Shown here: piece by piece, positions 51,937-61,517 of the stretch
Layout of the letters: the number at the start of each line of letters is the position of its first letter
How positions within the stretch are numbered: position 1 is the stretch's first letter
DNA from: Hyphomicrobium nitrativorans NL23
GTDB taxonomy: Bacteria; Pseudomonadota; Alphaproteobacteria; Rhizobiales; Hyphomicrobiaceae
DNA length: 64,000 nucleotides
NCBI RefSeq assembly: GCF_000503895.1
Contig: NC_022997.1
Span: forward strand, 2,669,821 to 2,733,820
Direction of reading: 5' to 3'
Program-made: the position numbers and the translations under genes
Notes under the pieces: generated by a model
What the model was told of the DNA's origin: nothing
Seen by the model: the letters and a program-made list of their open reading frames with translations, nothing else
Databases searched by the model: none

Positions 51937-52632
51937 GTGAAGATGCACCGCACCGTCATCAAGTCGCTCCCTCTCTTCGAGACGATGAGCGATGCGGACC
52001 TCGACGGGCTGCTGGCTCAGGCCACGCCACGGCGCGTGGCGCAAGGCGAGGCCGTGTTCAAGCAAGGGGAAACGGCGACGAGCTTCTTCCTTCTGCTCAG
52101 CGGGCGATTGAAGGTCACCCAGGTCACTGGAGACGGTCAGCAGATCATCGTTCGCGTCGTGCATCCCGGCGAACTTTTCGGCTTTGCGAAGGCGCTCGCG
52201 CGGCCTGACTATCCGGGCACCGCAATGGCGGTCACCGATAGCATGACACTCGCGTGGCCGAGCTGCCTCTGGTCCGATTTCATCGGACGGACACCGCTCC
52301 TTGCCGCCAGGACCATGCAAACCCTCGGCCGCCAGCTCGACGAAGCGCACACCCGCATTCGGGAAATGTCGACGCAGGAATCGGAGCGGCGCGTCGCTCA
52401 TGCGATCTTGCGGCTTTCGGGAAAGGCGGGCCGCCAGGAGGAGGCCGGCATCCAGATCGGCTTTCCGATCTCGCGGCGTGACATCGCCGAAATGACGGGC
52501 ACGACGCTCCACACCGTTTCGCGCATTCTGAGCGCCTGGAATACTCAGGGGCTCGTCGAGGTCGGGCGCCAGAAAATCATCATCCGCGATATCCCGGGCC
52601 TGGCGCGGCTTGCCGAGGGGAAGCCCGAGTAG
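51937..52632 (+). CDS. nnrR: Crp/Fnr-family regulator, NnrR/DNR-like
   Basis: This 231-residue regulator has an N-terminal cyclic-nucleotide-type sensor domain (about residues 10-120) and a C-terminal winged helix-turn-helix (about residues 175-225) with SRRDIAEMTGTTLHTVSRIL. It lacks the Cys cluster of FNR, which points to NO or haem sensing as in DNR/NnrR. The recognition helix reads LHTVSR, where FNR has an E-x-x-SR, which fits non-FNR half-sites such as TTGCT. It follows nirK-nirV by 227 bp and the repeat element. Confidence 0.78.
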   Translation: MKMHRTVIKSLPLFETMSDADLDGLLAQATPRRVAQGEAVFKQGETATSFFLLLSGRLKVTQVTGDGQQIIVRVVHPGELFGFAKALARPDYPGTAMAVTDSMTLAWPSCLWSDFIGRTPLLAARTMQTLGRQLDEAHTRIREMSTQESERRVAHAILRLSGKAGRQEEAGIQIGFPISRRDIAEMTGTTLHTVSRILSAWNTQGLVEVGRQKIIIRDIPGLARLAEGKPE

Positions 52633-52703
52633 CTGCGGCTCCAGGCAGGCCGCGTGCTAGCTCACTCCACGGCACCGACAGGCCGCACATTTCCGGAACC
52701 GAA

Positions 52704-52780
52704 TGGTCGGGGCAGAGAGATTCGAACTCCCGGCCCCCTGCTCCCAAAGCAGGTGCTCTACCAGGCTGAGCTATGCCCCG
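52704..52780 (-). tRNA. tRNA-Pro (anticodon TGG)
   Basis: On the minus strand, CGGGGCATAGCTCAGCCTGG starts the molecule. The anticodon loop is TTTGGGA (anticodon TGG, reads CCA). A GAGTTCGAATCTC T arm and the closing TGCCCCG follow. The discriminator is A, and CCA is encoded at 52706-52704. Confidence 0.95.
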
Positions 52781-52931
52781 ACGATTGTGCGCGGCTCTGA
52801 GGCACGACGCGGTTCTGCTGCGGATCGCGTTCCGGCTGGCCGCAGAGTGAGGCCTTCTAGCACACGGATGCGAGACAAAAAAGCGGCGTGCGCTGCTGCG
52901 GGGCTACGTCGCGGCTTTCTCCTGCTCCGGG

Positions 52932-54443
52932 TCACGGGGGCTCGACCGCAAAGCCGCCCCCGAGGCTCATCAGCGTTTCGAAGCCAGGCGGCCGCCCGAC
53001 TGTTCGCGGCGTCGGTTGGGAGGCCAGGTCGTTCGACGAAACCTCGGGGTCCCTCTTCTTCTCCATCGCCGGAGCTGCTCGCTGGGACGCGGGCTTGGAG
53101 GGTGGCGACGGTAAAGGCTGGAGCGGGAAGAGGCCACGAGGCGGAGGTGTCGCGGACGCGCGCTGCGTCGGTGCCCTGGCGGAGAGACTATCCTTCTTTT
53201 CCGACTGCTTGACCGGCTGCGTCGTCCTGGCCCGGCGGGGCGCGCTCTTGCGCTCCGCGCGCGGCGCCCTCTTTTTTGTGCGCGGGACGGGAGGCGCATC
53301 GACAGCCGGTTTCTCAGGATCTGCGCCTTCGTCGTCCGCGCCGCCGTGCCGCTCTTCGTCATTTTCCAGTGGTCGTCGCTCCTCGCTCTCGTTCTCGCCC
53401 TGCGGTAGGCGGGAGATCAAAGTCTGATCGATTTTGAGATCGAACCGGGCGATCTCGCCGCCATCGCGCTGCCTCAATGCAACGCGTGCGCGGGAGGTAT
53501 CCTGGCCACTCTCGGGCAACAGCACGAACTCGACCTCGCCGAGAGCGTCGAGGGGGATTTCCAGAACGCGCTTATCCGCGTCTTCGGCACCGTGCGGCAC
53601 GTCGGGTTTTTCCTCAGAAGTCGAGAAGGCGGTCTCGGCCGGCGCAGGCGTTTTCAAGACAACGTCTTGAGCGATGACGTGGAATTCATCCCCGACAGCC
53701 GTTTCGGCGATGCCCGCCGCCCGCCCCAGCGCGGGCTGCAACATCGGTCGAAGGGTCTCATACGGACGATGCACGAGAAGCGTGTTGCATCGCGTGCCGG
53801 TGCAGAGCGTCGCGTTCTTGAAGATCAGCGCATCGGCGGCAGGCCGCTCTTTCGCCGGTTCACGCTCTTGCAACGCATGCTCCCCGGGAGGGGCCGACGG
53901 CGCTGCCTCGACGGCGTGTTCCACCGGCTGTGCGCGCACTGCGGACGCCTCGCCACGCGCCGGTTGCGCGAGTGTCGCCGGCACAATGCTCGCGACGCGA
54001 CGGCCCTCCTGCGGAACGCTCGTCCCTCCAGGCCCGACCGCGACGGCGGCAAGGATCCCGACTGCGACCAATGCGACGTGGGGCACGCGCCGTTCGCGGG
54101 ACCTGTCCCGCTGCTTTTCAACGACGCTTGCTCGGGCCGGGCTTTCGTCTCCCACCTTCCGCACCGCGCCCGGCGGCGCATCGGCGCGGTCAAGCTCCGC
54201 CGCAACGGGCAGCGTCTTATGCTGCGACCTGTCGTTTCCTGTGGAGCCCGCGCTTCCTGTAGAGCCCGGCAGCAATGAAACCGAAGATGGTGGCCGCGTC
54301 TTCGCCCCCACGTCCTCCGGGGCGCCGGGCGCGGACACCGTCTCGTCTCTCGCCGGCTGCTCGCGGGCAACAACTTGCGGCACGCCAGACTTTACGACTT
54401 CGCTCATCCGGGCCGAAACCCAGTGAGACCCACGCTGGAACAT
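52932..54443 (-). CDS. Large proline/arginine-rich protein with one membrane segment, unknown function
   Basis: This 503-residue protein has a hydrophilic N-terminal part and one transmembrane segment (VPHVALVAVGILAAVAVGPG). A domain of about 150 residues contains ATLCTGTRCNTLLVHRPYET and VLEIPLDALGEVEFVLLPES. A Pro, Arg and Lys-rich C-terminus follows. The paired Cys in CTGTRC may form a disulfide. The start MFQRGSHW has AGGA upstream; MSEVVKS, 12 residues later, is another option. I do not recognise the family. Confidence 0.6.
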   Translation of the reverse strand: MFQRGSHWVSARMSEVVKSGVPQVVAREQPARDETVSAPGAPEDVGAKTRPPSSVSLLPGSTGSAGSTGNDRSQHKTLPVAAELDRADAPPGAVRKVGDESPARASVVEKQRDRSRERRVPHVALVAVGILAAVAVGPGGTSVPQEGRRVASIVPATLAQPARGEASAVRAQPVEHAVEAAPSAPPGEHALQEREPAKERPAADALIFKNATLCTGTRCNTLLVHRPYETLRPMLQPALGRAAGIAETAVGDEFHVIAQDVVLKTPAPAETAFSTSEEKPDVPHGAEDADKRVLEIPLDALGEVEFVLLPESGQDTSRARVALRQRDGGEIARFDLKIDQTLISRLPQGENESEERRPLENDEERHGGADDEGADPEKPAVDAPPVPRTKKRAPRAERKSAPRRARTTQPVKQSEKKDSLSARAPTQRASATPPPRGLFPLQPLPSPPSKPASQRAAPAMEKKRDPEVSSNDLASQPTPRTVGRPPGFETLMSLGGGFAVEPP

Positions 54444-54713
54444 TTTCAATCCTAATGCTCGCGCGGTGGACCCAGCGCACTTGCGCACTCAATTGCGCAG
54501 GACCACCGCAGAACGCATTATGGAGACCCTCCCCGTCAGGCTCCGCCCATTCGACCCGATCTTTAAAGATCGTCACTGAGGCGATTTTCCGAACTCAGCG
54601 CATATCTTATTTTCGTGATTACGGGATATGCTTACTCAGTTCTTCGCAAGTGCTTCATTCGCAAAGCACTTGCGATAAGCGTTCCGGAGCAATTTTCGTT
54701 TTTCGACGGGGCG

Positions 54714-55241
54714 TTACCGCTGCGCGGACGTGCCGAAGTGTGCATGACGCACGGTATCGCCCGGCTTGAGGCCCAGCCGTGCGGCGACACCGCCCGCGAT
54801 TTCGAGCACGGCGGTCACGGCGCCTTGGGAGCCGATGGTGCGTTCGGAAAACGGCACGGTCTGCGCTTCGATCCGGTGCACGGTGCCGTCGGCGCGGATG
54901 AACACCATATCGAGCGGAATATAGGTGTTGCGCATCCACATCGTGAGCTCGCGCGGTTCAGAGTACGGAAAGAGCATTCCCTTGTTCTCGGCCAGCTCGG
55001 TGCGGAACATCAGTCCGCGGGCTTGCTGCTCGGGTGTGGTTGCGACCTCGATGTCGAACGCGTGAACGCCCGTTGCGGTCACGAGTTCGAGCCGCTCTTC
55101 GATAACCGATGCACCCGCGCGTTCGGCGTCGGCGGTGCGCGTCGACTGCCCAGCCCAGAGCAGCGCTCCGGCTCCCGCGACGGTCGCAAGCAAAAGGGCC
55201 GCCCCAACGACGGCCCTTCGTCCATGTCGAAATTCGCTCAT
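54714..55241 (-). CDS. DUF192 family protein
   Basis: This 175-residue protein has an N-terminal signal or anchor segment (VVGAALLLATVAGAGALLWA). The DUF192 core follows, with EQQARGLMFRTELAENKGML and the characteristic FPYSEPRELTMWMRNTYIPL-DMVFI. Its function is unknown. The 270 bp before it hold no gene. Confidence 0.85.
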   Translation of the reverse strand: MSEFRHGRRAVVGAALLLATVAGAGALLWAGQSTRTADAERAGASVIEERLELVTATGVHAFDIEVATTPEQQARGLMFRTELAENKGMLFPYSEPRELTMWMRNTYIPLDMVFIRADGTVHRIEAQTVPFSERTIGSQGAVTAVLEIAGGVAARLGLKPGDTVRHAHFGTSAQR

Positions 55242-55416
55242 CGGTGCATCCCGGCGCTTCGGCTGCCGGGAACGCGCACATCACGCGAACCGGCCTCGCA
55301 TCAAACTCGTCGCCGATAGTCGAGATCGGCGGAGCTCGAAACCAGCACGGCCCGGCGTTCCGATCAATGGGGCGCTGCTCTGCTTGGCGCCGTTCGCACC
55401 GGATCAGCCCAAGATC

Positions 55417-55447
55417 ATCGCATCAGGCCAGATCGGCCTGATGCGAT
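55417..55447. terminator. Perfect 13-bp hairpin between CSD and DUF192 genes
   Basis: ATCGCATCAGGCC (55417-55429) pairs perfectly with GGCCTGATGCGAT (55435-55447) around a five-base loop. It lies just after the stop of the cold-shock gene on the minus strand. There is no clear T run, so it may be a processing or stabilising hairpin, or a weak terminator. Confidence 0.55.
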
Positions 55448-55458
55448 CCGTTGGTCGC

Positions 55459-56061
55459 TCAGTGCGACGAGGCGATGCCCGTCGACGAGCCGTCCGGGCG
55501 AAGCTCGGCCGCCATGTGGCCCTTGGAGCCCATGCCCCAGCGAACCAAAACAGTCTGACCGGGCCTGAGTTCGGTAAAACCGAAGCGGCGCAGCGTCTCC
55601 ATGTGCACGAAGATGTCCGGCGTGCCCTCGCCTTTGCTGAGGAAGCCGAAACCGCGCACGCGGTTGAACCACTTCACCATCACGCGCTCCCAGTCGCTCT
55701 CCGGCGTCACCTGAACGTGGGTGCGCTGCGGCAGCAACGAGGGGTGGATGGCCGTCGATTCGTCCATCGACAGGATGCGAAATGCCTGCATCCCCTTCGG
55801 ACGCTTCAGGACCTGGCAGTGAATCCGGGCCCCTTCGTATGCGGTCTGGTAGCCGCCGGCCCGCAGGCAGGTCACATGGAGGAGAACATCCTGCAGTCCG
55901 TTGTCAGGGACAATAAAGCCGTATCCCTTCGCCACATCGAACCACTTTATGGTGCCCGCGATCTCGAATACTTCGAGACCACCTTCCTCCAGGCGCTCCA
56001 GATCGCCTTCAGACAATACTCCGTCGCCCGGATACTCCGGAGGTAGCTTGGAATCCCCCAT
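55459..56061 (-). CDS. Protein with two cold-shock domains
   Basis: This 200-residue protein contains two cold-shock domains. The first (about residues 33-98) has KGYGFIV and DVLLHV; the second (about residues 127-185) has RGFGFLS and DIFVHM. These are the RNP1 and RNP2 RNA-binding motifs. The C-terminus is short and polar. Such double-domain proteins occur in alphaproteobacteria and probably bind RNA or DNA under stress. Confidence 0.92.
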   Translation of the reverse strand: MGDSKLPPEYPGDGVLSEGDLERLEEGGLEVFEIAGTIKWFDVAKGYGFIVPDNGLQDVLLHVTCLRAGGYQTAYEGARIHCQVLKRPKGMQAFRILSMDESTAIHPSLLPQRTHVQVTPESDWERVMVKWFNRVRGFGFLSKGEGTPDIFVHMETLRRFGFTELRPGQTVLVRWGMGSKGHMAAELRPDGSSTGIASSH

Positions 56062-56615
56062 AATTTTACCCCGCCTATACTTGGCCTACGTTGAACATTA
56101 ATGCGCCGCCTCGACGCCAATACAGTGTCAGCCCTCAACATCGACTGTATTTCGCTTTCGGCGATGGGCGGAGAATATCACCTCGGAAGGTCGAGGCCAG
56201 CCCTTCGTCCAGATGGGACACGTCGGAAGGGACACCACTCACGGCATGTCCACATGAGATGCGAACAGCAAGGGACTGAGTTCATTAACCCTTTTTTAGC
56301 GATCCAACGTTCCGGAAATTTTCTGAGCCGCAGCAGAGCCGAGCCGTGTCGCATGTGCATCAACGTGGTTTTTGGCTCCCCTCGGGCCAAAAGAGCGGCC
56401 AACTGATTCGCTTTGACGACAGGCCTCCTAACGGCATTCCCGCAGATCTGCACACAGGGTAAGACCGTCACGAGAGGCCAGTGGAGGGCCTGGGGATAAC
56501 GTCATTTCGGGCCCGTCGAGAGCGAAAGCTGAGGAAAGTCGCCGGGTTGGGCGTCTCCGCTCCTTGAGTTCACGGGATGTTTCCCGTGATATGCGTGCAA
56601 CAGCGGGAGGTCGAT
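56062..56615. other. Intergenic region between the CSD and gloA genes
   Basis: This 554-bp divergent region is AT-rich near 56075-56100 and 56280-56330. It presumably carries the promoters of both genes and a long leader for the cold-shock gene. I see no gene. The start of gloA at 56616 is preceded by GGGAGG. Confidence 0.4.
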
Positions 56616-57056
56616 ATGCGCTATCTCCATACCATGGTTCGCGTGACAAGCCTCGAACACAGCCTGGCGTTCTATTGCGGGCTCCTCGGCCTCGTCGAAA
56701 CGCGGCGGATCGCCAACCCGATCGGACGCTTTACGCTGGTCTTCCTCGCCGCACCCGGCGACGAACCTCGGGCGGGCGCCGAAAACGCTCCCCTTATCGA
56801 ACTCACTCATAACTGGGATCCGGAGGATTACGGGGCGGGCCGCAACTTCGGCCACCTCGCATTCGAGGTCGACGACATCTATGCGGCCTGCGCCAGGCTT
56901 GCGGAGGGCGGCGTCGCGATCAACCGACCTCCGCGCGACGGACGGATGGCGTTTGTCCGCTCGCCCGACGGCATCTCGATCGAACTGCTCCAAAAGGGCG
57001 CCTCGTTGCCCAAGGCCGAGCCGTGGGTGTCCATGGAAAACACGGGAACCTGGTAG
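56616..57056 (+). CDS. gloA: Lactoylglutathione lyase (glyoxalase I)
   Basis: This 146-residue metal-dependent enzyme detoxifies methylglyoxal. Metal ligands are likely His5 ([10 protein letters not shown]), the His of FGHLAFEV and the Glu of [10 protein letters not shown]. The core [14 protein letters not shown] is typical. ATG 56616 is chosen because it has GGGAGG at proper spacing and begins the usual MRYLHTM; an in-frame ATG 39 bases upstream is less likely. Confidence 0.93.
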   Translation: MRYLHTMVRVTSLEHSLAFYCGLLGLVETRRIANPIGRFTLVFLAAPGDEPRAGAENAPLIELTHNWDPEDYGAGRNFGHLAFEVDDIYAACARLAEGGVAINRPPRDGRMAFVRSPDGISIELLQKGASLPKAEPWVSMENTGTW

Positions 57057-57278
57057 CTGAGGCGCCGTTTTCCGTTCCGCCCAGCGATGTCAGAGAGGCT
57101 CGGACGGTCTAAGACGGTGCGGAGGCATGCTGCTCTGCAAGAAATGGTTCCCAAAGCGGCCTCTGCGGAACAATTTTTCTCCACCTCCGCCCTGTCGGAA
57201 TGAGATACTATTTTTATTTCAAGATGCCCCTTTATCTGGGAACAGCATTTCATTAGCTTCCGGGCATCGGAGGATTTC

Positions 57279-58085
57279 ATGACCCAATCGAGTGTTCAGG
57301 TGCGCGCCGGGGGCTCCGCCGGTGCGCCGACAGATCATTCCGCCCTTGCGGACGGGGGAGACGCACGCGCCGCCCGTCTCGATGCCGAACTCGCCGCGCT
57401 CGATACCATCGAGGCGCGCCTGATCGCCATTTCCGATGCTATTCCGGGGCGGATCGCTTTCTCGACAAGCCTCGGGATCGAGGATCAGGCCGTCCTCCAC
57501 GCCATTGCCGCGACGGGGCGGGCGTTCGACGTCTTCACGCTCGACACCGGACGCCATTTCCCCGAAACGCTCGAAACGCTCGAAGCGAGCGTGCTGCGCT
57601 ACAAGCCGGCGGTCCGCGTGGTGTTTCCGGAGGCGTCCGACGTCGAAGCGCTTGTCGCCCGCGACGGCATCATGGGCTTCCGCCAGTCCATCGAGGCCCG
57701 CCGCGCGTGCTGCCACGTGCGCAAAGTGCTGCCTCTGAACAAGGCGCTCGCGGGGGCCGCGGGATGGATCACCGGGCTCCGGCGCGATCAGTCCGAGGGG
57801 CGCTCGCATGTTCCGTTCGCAGCCTGGGACGCGGCGCAGGGCCTCGTCAAGCTGAACCCCATCGCCGACTGGAGCCTCGAAACGCTCGAAGCCTATATCG
57901 CCGCCAACAGGGTTCCGATCAATTCGCTGCACGCCCGCGGCTTCCCTTCCATCGGCTGCCAGCCGTGCACGCGCGCCATCCGACCCGGCGAGGACATCCG
58001 CGCCGGCCGCTGGTGGTGGGAGAACGAGGACGGCAAAGAGTGCGGCCTTCACAACCGCCCGAAGCCGAAAGAGGCTCACGTATGA
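57279..58085 (+). CDS. cysH: Phosphoadenylyl/adenylyl-sulfate reductase
   Basis: This 268-residue enzyme reduces APS (or PAPS) to sulfite. It has the Cys pair Cys144-Cys145 (ACCHVRK) and Cys227/Cys230 (CQPC) of 4Fe-4S APS reductases, the PAPS-loop-like [10 protein letters not shown], and the catalytic ECGLH near the C-terminus. This favours APS as substrate. The stop overlaps the cysD start as ATGA. Confidence 0.94.
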   Translation: MTQSSVQVRAGGSAGAPTDHSALADGGDARAARLDAELAALDTIEARLIAISDAIPGRIAFSTSLGIEDQAVLHAIAATGRAFDVFTLDTGRHFPETLETLEASVLRYKPAVRVVFPEASDVEALVARDGIMGFRQSIEARRACCHVRKVLPLNKALAGAAGWITGLRRDQSEGRSHVPFAAWDAAQGLVKLNPIADWSLETLEAYIAANRVPINSLHARGFPSIGCQPCTRAIRPGEDIRAGRWWWENEDGKECGLHNRPKPKEAHV

Positions 58086-58987
58086 CGCAACAGATTTCGC
58101 ATCTCGACCTTCTGGAAGCCGAGAGCATTCATATTTTCCGGGAAGCGGCGGCCCAGTTCCGCAAGCCGGTGCTGCTCTATTCCATCGGCAAGGATTCGAC
58201 GGTGCTGCTCCATCTCGCGCGCAAGGCGTTCTGGCCGGCGCGCCTGCCGTTCCCCTTGCTGCACATCGATACGGGCTGGAAGTTCCGTGACATGATCGCG
58301 TTTCGCGACAAGACGGTGCGCGACTTCGACCTCGATCTCATCGTGCACACCAACGAGGACGGCCGCGAGAAGGGCATCAATCCGCTCGACTATTCGCCCT
58401 CGGTCTACACCGACGTCATGAAGACGGTGCCGCTTAAGCAGGCGCTCGACAAATACGCATTCGATGCCGCGTTCGGCGGCGCGCGTCGCGACGAGGAAGC
58501 GAGCCGCGCGAAGGAACGCGTGTTCTCGTTCCGCGCCGAGGGCCACCGCTGGGATCCGCGCCGGCAACGCCCGGAGATGTGGCGCTTGCTCAACGGGCGT
58601 CTCGGCGCCGGGGAATCGGTGCGCGTGTTTCCGCTCTCGAACTGGACCGAGCGCGACGTGTGGCGCTACATCCTGCGCGAGAAGCTCGACGTGGTGCCGC
58701 TCTATTTCGCCGCCGAGCGCCCCACCATCGTGCGCAACGGCCAACTCATCATGCAGGACGACGACCGCCTGACGCTGAAGCCGGGCGAGGAGGTCGTCAA
58801 CCGGCGCGTTCGCTTCCGCACGCTCGGCTGCTATCCGCTGACGGCCGCGGTCGAATCCGATGCCGCCGACATGGAAAGCGTGGTTGCAGAAACGCTCGGC
58901 GCGCGCACCTCCGAGCGCCAGGGCCGCCTCATCGATCACGATCAGGTCGGCGCGATGGAAAAGAAGAAGCAGGAAGGGTACTTCTAA
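58082..58987 (+). CDS. cysD: Sulfate adenylyltransferase subunit 2
   Basis: This 301-residue ATP sulfurylase small subunit has the PP-motif [13 protein letters not shown] and the later segments [18 protein letters not shown] and [20 protein letters not shown]. It begins four bases inside cysH. With CysN it forms APS from sulfate and ATP. It precedes cysN by 2 bp. Confidence 0.95.
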   Translation: MTQQISHLDLLEAESIHIFREAAAQFRKPVLLYSIGKDSTVLLHLARKAFWPARLPFPLLHIDTGWKFRDMIAFRDKTVRDFDLDLIVHTNEDGREKGINPLDYSPSVYTDVMKTVPLKQALDKYAFDAAFGGARRDEEASRAKERVFSFRAEGHRWDPRRQRPEMWRLLNGRLGAGESVRVFPLSNWTERDVWRYILREKLDVVPLYFAAERPTIVRNGQLIMQDDDRLTLKPGEEVVNRRVRFRTLGCYPLTAAVESDAADMESVVAETLGARTSERQGRLIDHDQVGAMEKKKQEGYF

Positions 58988-58989
58988 AG

Positions 58990-60549
58990 ATGTCCGCACA
59001 GCCCACCGCCCTGCAGAAGTCACAGTCCGGCGTCTCGAAAGCGCCGCTCAAGGTCGTGTCCGGCCAGACGCCGGCCGCCTCGCCTTCGGGCGCCAATCTC
59101 GACGAGATCGCACCCGAGCTTTCCGGCCTCTTGCGCGTGCTCACCTGCGGCTCGGTGGACGACGGCAAGTCGACGCTCATCGGCCGCCTGCTTTGGGATG
59201 CCACCGATCTCTACGACGACCAGCGCGAAACGCTTGAGCGCGGCAAGAGGGTCGACGGCGGCAATCCGGATTTCAGCCTGCTCATGGACGGGCTCGTCGC
59301 CGAGCGCGAGCAAGGCATCACCATCGACATCGCCTGGCGCTACTTCGATACCGCGACGCGGCGCATCGTCGTCATCGACAGCCCCGGACACGAGCAATAC
59401 ACGCGCAACATGGCGTCCGGCGCTTCGCACGCCGACGTTGCGATCCTTCTCATCGATGCACGCCACGGCATCAAGACGCAGACGCGCCGGCACGCAGCAA
59501 TCCTCGACCTCGTCGGCGTGAAGCGCGTGATCCTCGTCGTCAACAAGATGGATCTCGTCGACTGGTCGGAATCGACCTTCCGCAAGATCGAAGCGGACTT
59601 CGAGACCTTCTCGTGGCGGTTCGGTTTCTGGGAGACGACGGTGATCCCGACGGCTGCCGTCTCCGGCGACAACGTCGCCGCCGCATCGGCGCACATGCCC
59701 TGGTATTCCGGCCCCACGCTGCTCGAACATCTCGAAAGCCTGCCGAGCCGCGTAACGGAACCCACCGGCCCGTTCCGCTTCCCCGTGCAGACTGTCCTGC
59801 GCGACAGCCGCAACGACTTCCGCGGTCTTGCCGGCACCGTCAGCGGCGGCAGCGTGCGGGTGGGCGAGACGGTCGTCGATGCGCTATCCCAGCGCAAGGC
59901 CAAGATCCTGCGCATCTCGACCATGGACGGCGATCTCGACACGGCGTCCCAGGGGCAGGCCGTCGCCATCCAGCTCGACACCGATATCGACGTCGCGCGT
60001 GGCGCCGTGCTCTCCAAGGGTGACATGCCGCCGCTTGCGGCCCGCGTTCTCGAAGCGCGCATGGTGTGGCTCAGCGAGACAGCCTACGATCCGCGCGGCT
60101 CCTACCTCTTGCGCACCGCGACCGACCTGACGCCGGTCTCCAACCTCAAGATCAGCGCGCTGCTCGATCTCGAAACTCTCGAAACGCATGAAGCGGACGC
60201 GTGCGCGACCAACGACATCGCCATCGGCACCATCGCGCTCGGGCGCACGGCCGCCATCGACACCTTCACGGAGGCTCCGGAAACGGGAAGCTTCGTGCTG
60301 GTGGATGCCATCACGGGCGGCTCCGTCGCCGGCGGCGTGATCACGGCTGCGAAAGCCGAAGCGGCGGAAGCCGACGAGAACACCTTCGTGCTGACGCGCG
60401 CGATGCTCGAACGCGGCCTCAACTCCGACCTCGGCGACAGCCCGCAGGCGGATGCAGAGTTCCGCCGTCGCGCCAATGAGGTGGCCCTCATTCTCAGGGC
60501 GGCGGGGATCAACGTCGAGATCGAGAACGCGCCGGACTATTCGATCTAA
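58990..60549 (+). CDS. cysN: Sulfate adenylyltransferase subunit 1
   Basis: This 519-residue GTPase subunit has GSVDDGKST (P-loop), DSPGHEQY, NKMD and an elongation-factor-like C-terminal part. It ends soon after the GTPase/beta-barrel region, so it is a CysN without the CysC kinase domain found fused in many relatives. This fits the APS-type CysH. The extra N-terminal 30-40 residues are disordered-looking. Confidence 0.94.
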   Translation: MSAQPTALQKSQSGVSKAPLKVVSGQTPAASPSGANLDEIAPELSGLLRVLTCGSVDDGKSTLIGRLLWDATDLYDDQRETLERGKRVDGGNPDFSLLMDGLVAEREQGITIDIAWRYFDTATRRIVVIDSPGHEQYTRNMASGASHADVAILLIDARHGIKTQTRRHAAILDLVGVKRVILVVNKMDLVDWSESTFRKIEADFETFSWRFGFWETTVIPTAAVSGDNVAAASAHMPWYSGPTLLEHLESLPSRVTEPTGPFRFPVQTVLRDSRNDFRGLAGTVSGGSVRVGETVVDALSQRKAKILRISTMDGDLDTASQGQAVAIQLDTDIDVARGAVLSKGDMPPLAARVLEARMVWLSETAYDPRGSYLLRTATDLTPVSNLKISALLDLETLETHEADACATNDIAIGTIALGRTAAIDTFTEAPETGSFVLVDAITGGSVAGGVITAAKAEAAEADENTFVLTRAMLERGLNSDLGDSPQADAEFRRRANEVALILRAAGINVEIENAPDYSI

Positions 60550-60584
60550 GCGTCCCGCTCGCGCATTGCCGACGCAAAAAAACG

Positions 60585-60618
60585 AAGCCCGTCCCTCGCA
60601 TCCGAGGGGCGGGCTTTC
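60585..60618. terminator. Hairpin terminator after cysN
   Basis: AAGCCCGTCCCTCG (60585-60598) pairs with CGAGGGGCGGGCTT (60603-60616) with one G-T pair and a four-base loop. TTT follows on the plus strand. An A-run just upstream gives a T-run on the minus strand, so it may act in both directions. It separates the cys operon from the TauE/SafE genes. Confidence 0.8.
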
Positions 60619-60729
60619 GGCGTGTTCGAGCCCACGATACGGCGCCGCGTTAACACGAATTTTAAATGCGTCTTCAATGGCCTAGAGCAAACAAATCTGT
60701 ATCGCCGGGCGCGTGTTGTCTGCTATTGA

Positions 60730-61503
60730 ATGGCAACAAAAACGGAAACTCCGCCGGTCATCATGGACGACATTCTCTTCTACGTCATCGTTGGGTTTCT
60801 CGCCCAGATGATCGACGGCGCGATAGGCATGGCCTACGGAGTGACAGCCACATCCGTGCTTCTGAGCGCGGGCGTGCCGCCGGCCACGGCAAGCGCATGC
60901 GTGCATGCAGCCGAGACGGTCACGACAGCCGCATCGGGGACCGCGCACTGGAAGCTCGGCAACGTCGATCGCAAACTGCTGTGGCGTCTTGCGGTGCCGG
61001 GCGCCATCGGCGGCGCGATCGGTGCATACGTTCTGTCGGAATTTCCTGGCGATACGCTGAAGCCGTTCATCGCCGCCTATCTCCTCATCCTCGGGCTCGT
61101 CATCATCTGGAAGGCCATCGGCGCCCGCCAGCGCGACGGCGTGGAACCGCGCACGGTTGCACCGCTCGGCTTCTTCGGCGGGCTGCTCGACGCCATCGGC
61201 GGCGGTGGGTGGGGGCCTATCGTGACATCGAGCCTGCTCGGGCAGGGCGCGACACCGCGCTATGCGATCGGCTCCGTCAATCTCGCGGAGTTCTTCGTCA
61301 CACTCACCATCTCGGCGACGTTCTTCGTCACCATCGGGCTCAGCCTGTGGCCGATCATTCTGGGGCTCATCATCGGCGGCGTGATCGCCGCACCGTTCGC
61401 GGCACTCGCGGCGAAACATATCCCGGCAAAAGTGCTGATGCTCGCGGTCGGCTGCGTGGTCGTTCTTCTGAGCATGCACACGATTTATCGCGTGTTCATT
61501 TAG
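60730..61503 (+). CDS. TauE/SafE family permease 1
   Basis: This 257-residue protein with about eight transmembrane segments belongs to the TSUP family. It has the repeats VGFLAQMIDGAIGMAYGVTA and LGFFGGLLDAIGGGGWGPIV, with the conserved GGGGWGP loop. The family moves sulfite, sulfoacetate or other small anions. It sits next to the cys genes, so a sulfite or sulfate role is likely. Confidence 0.9.
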   Translation: MATKTETPPVIMDDILFYVIVGFLAQMIDGAIGMAYGVTATSVLLSAGVPPATASACVHAAETVTTAASGTAHWKLGNVDRKLLWRLAVPGAIGGAIGAYVLSEFPGDTLKPFIAAYLLILGLVIIWKAIGARQRDGVEPRTVAPLGFFGGLLDAIGGGGWGPIVTSSLLGQGATPRYAIGSVNLAEFFVTLTISATFFVTIGLSLWPIILGLIIGGVIAAPFAALAAKHIPAKVLMLAVGCVVVLLSMHTIYRVFI

Positions 61504-61517
61504 GCGGCTCCCCAAGC

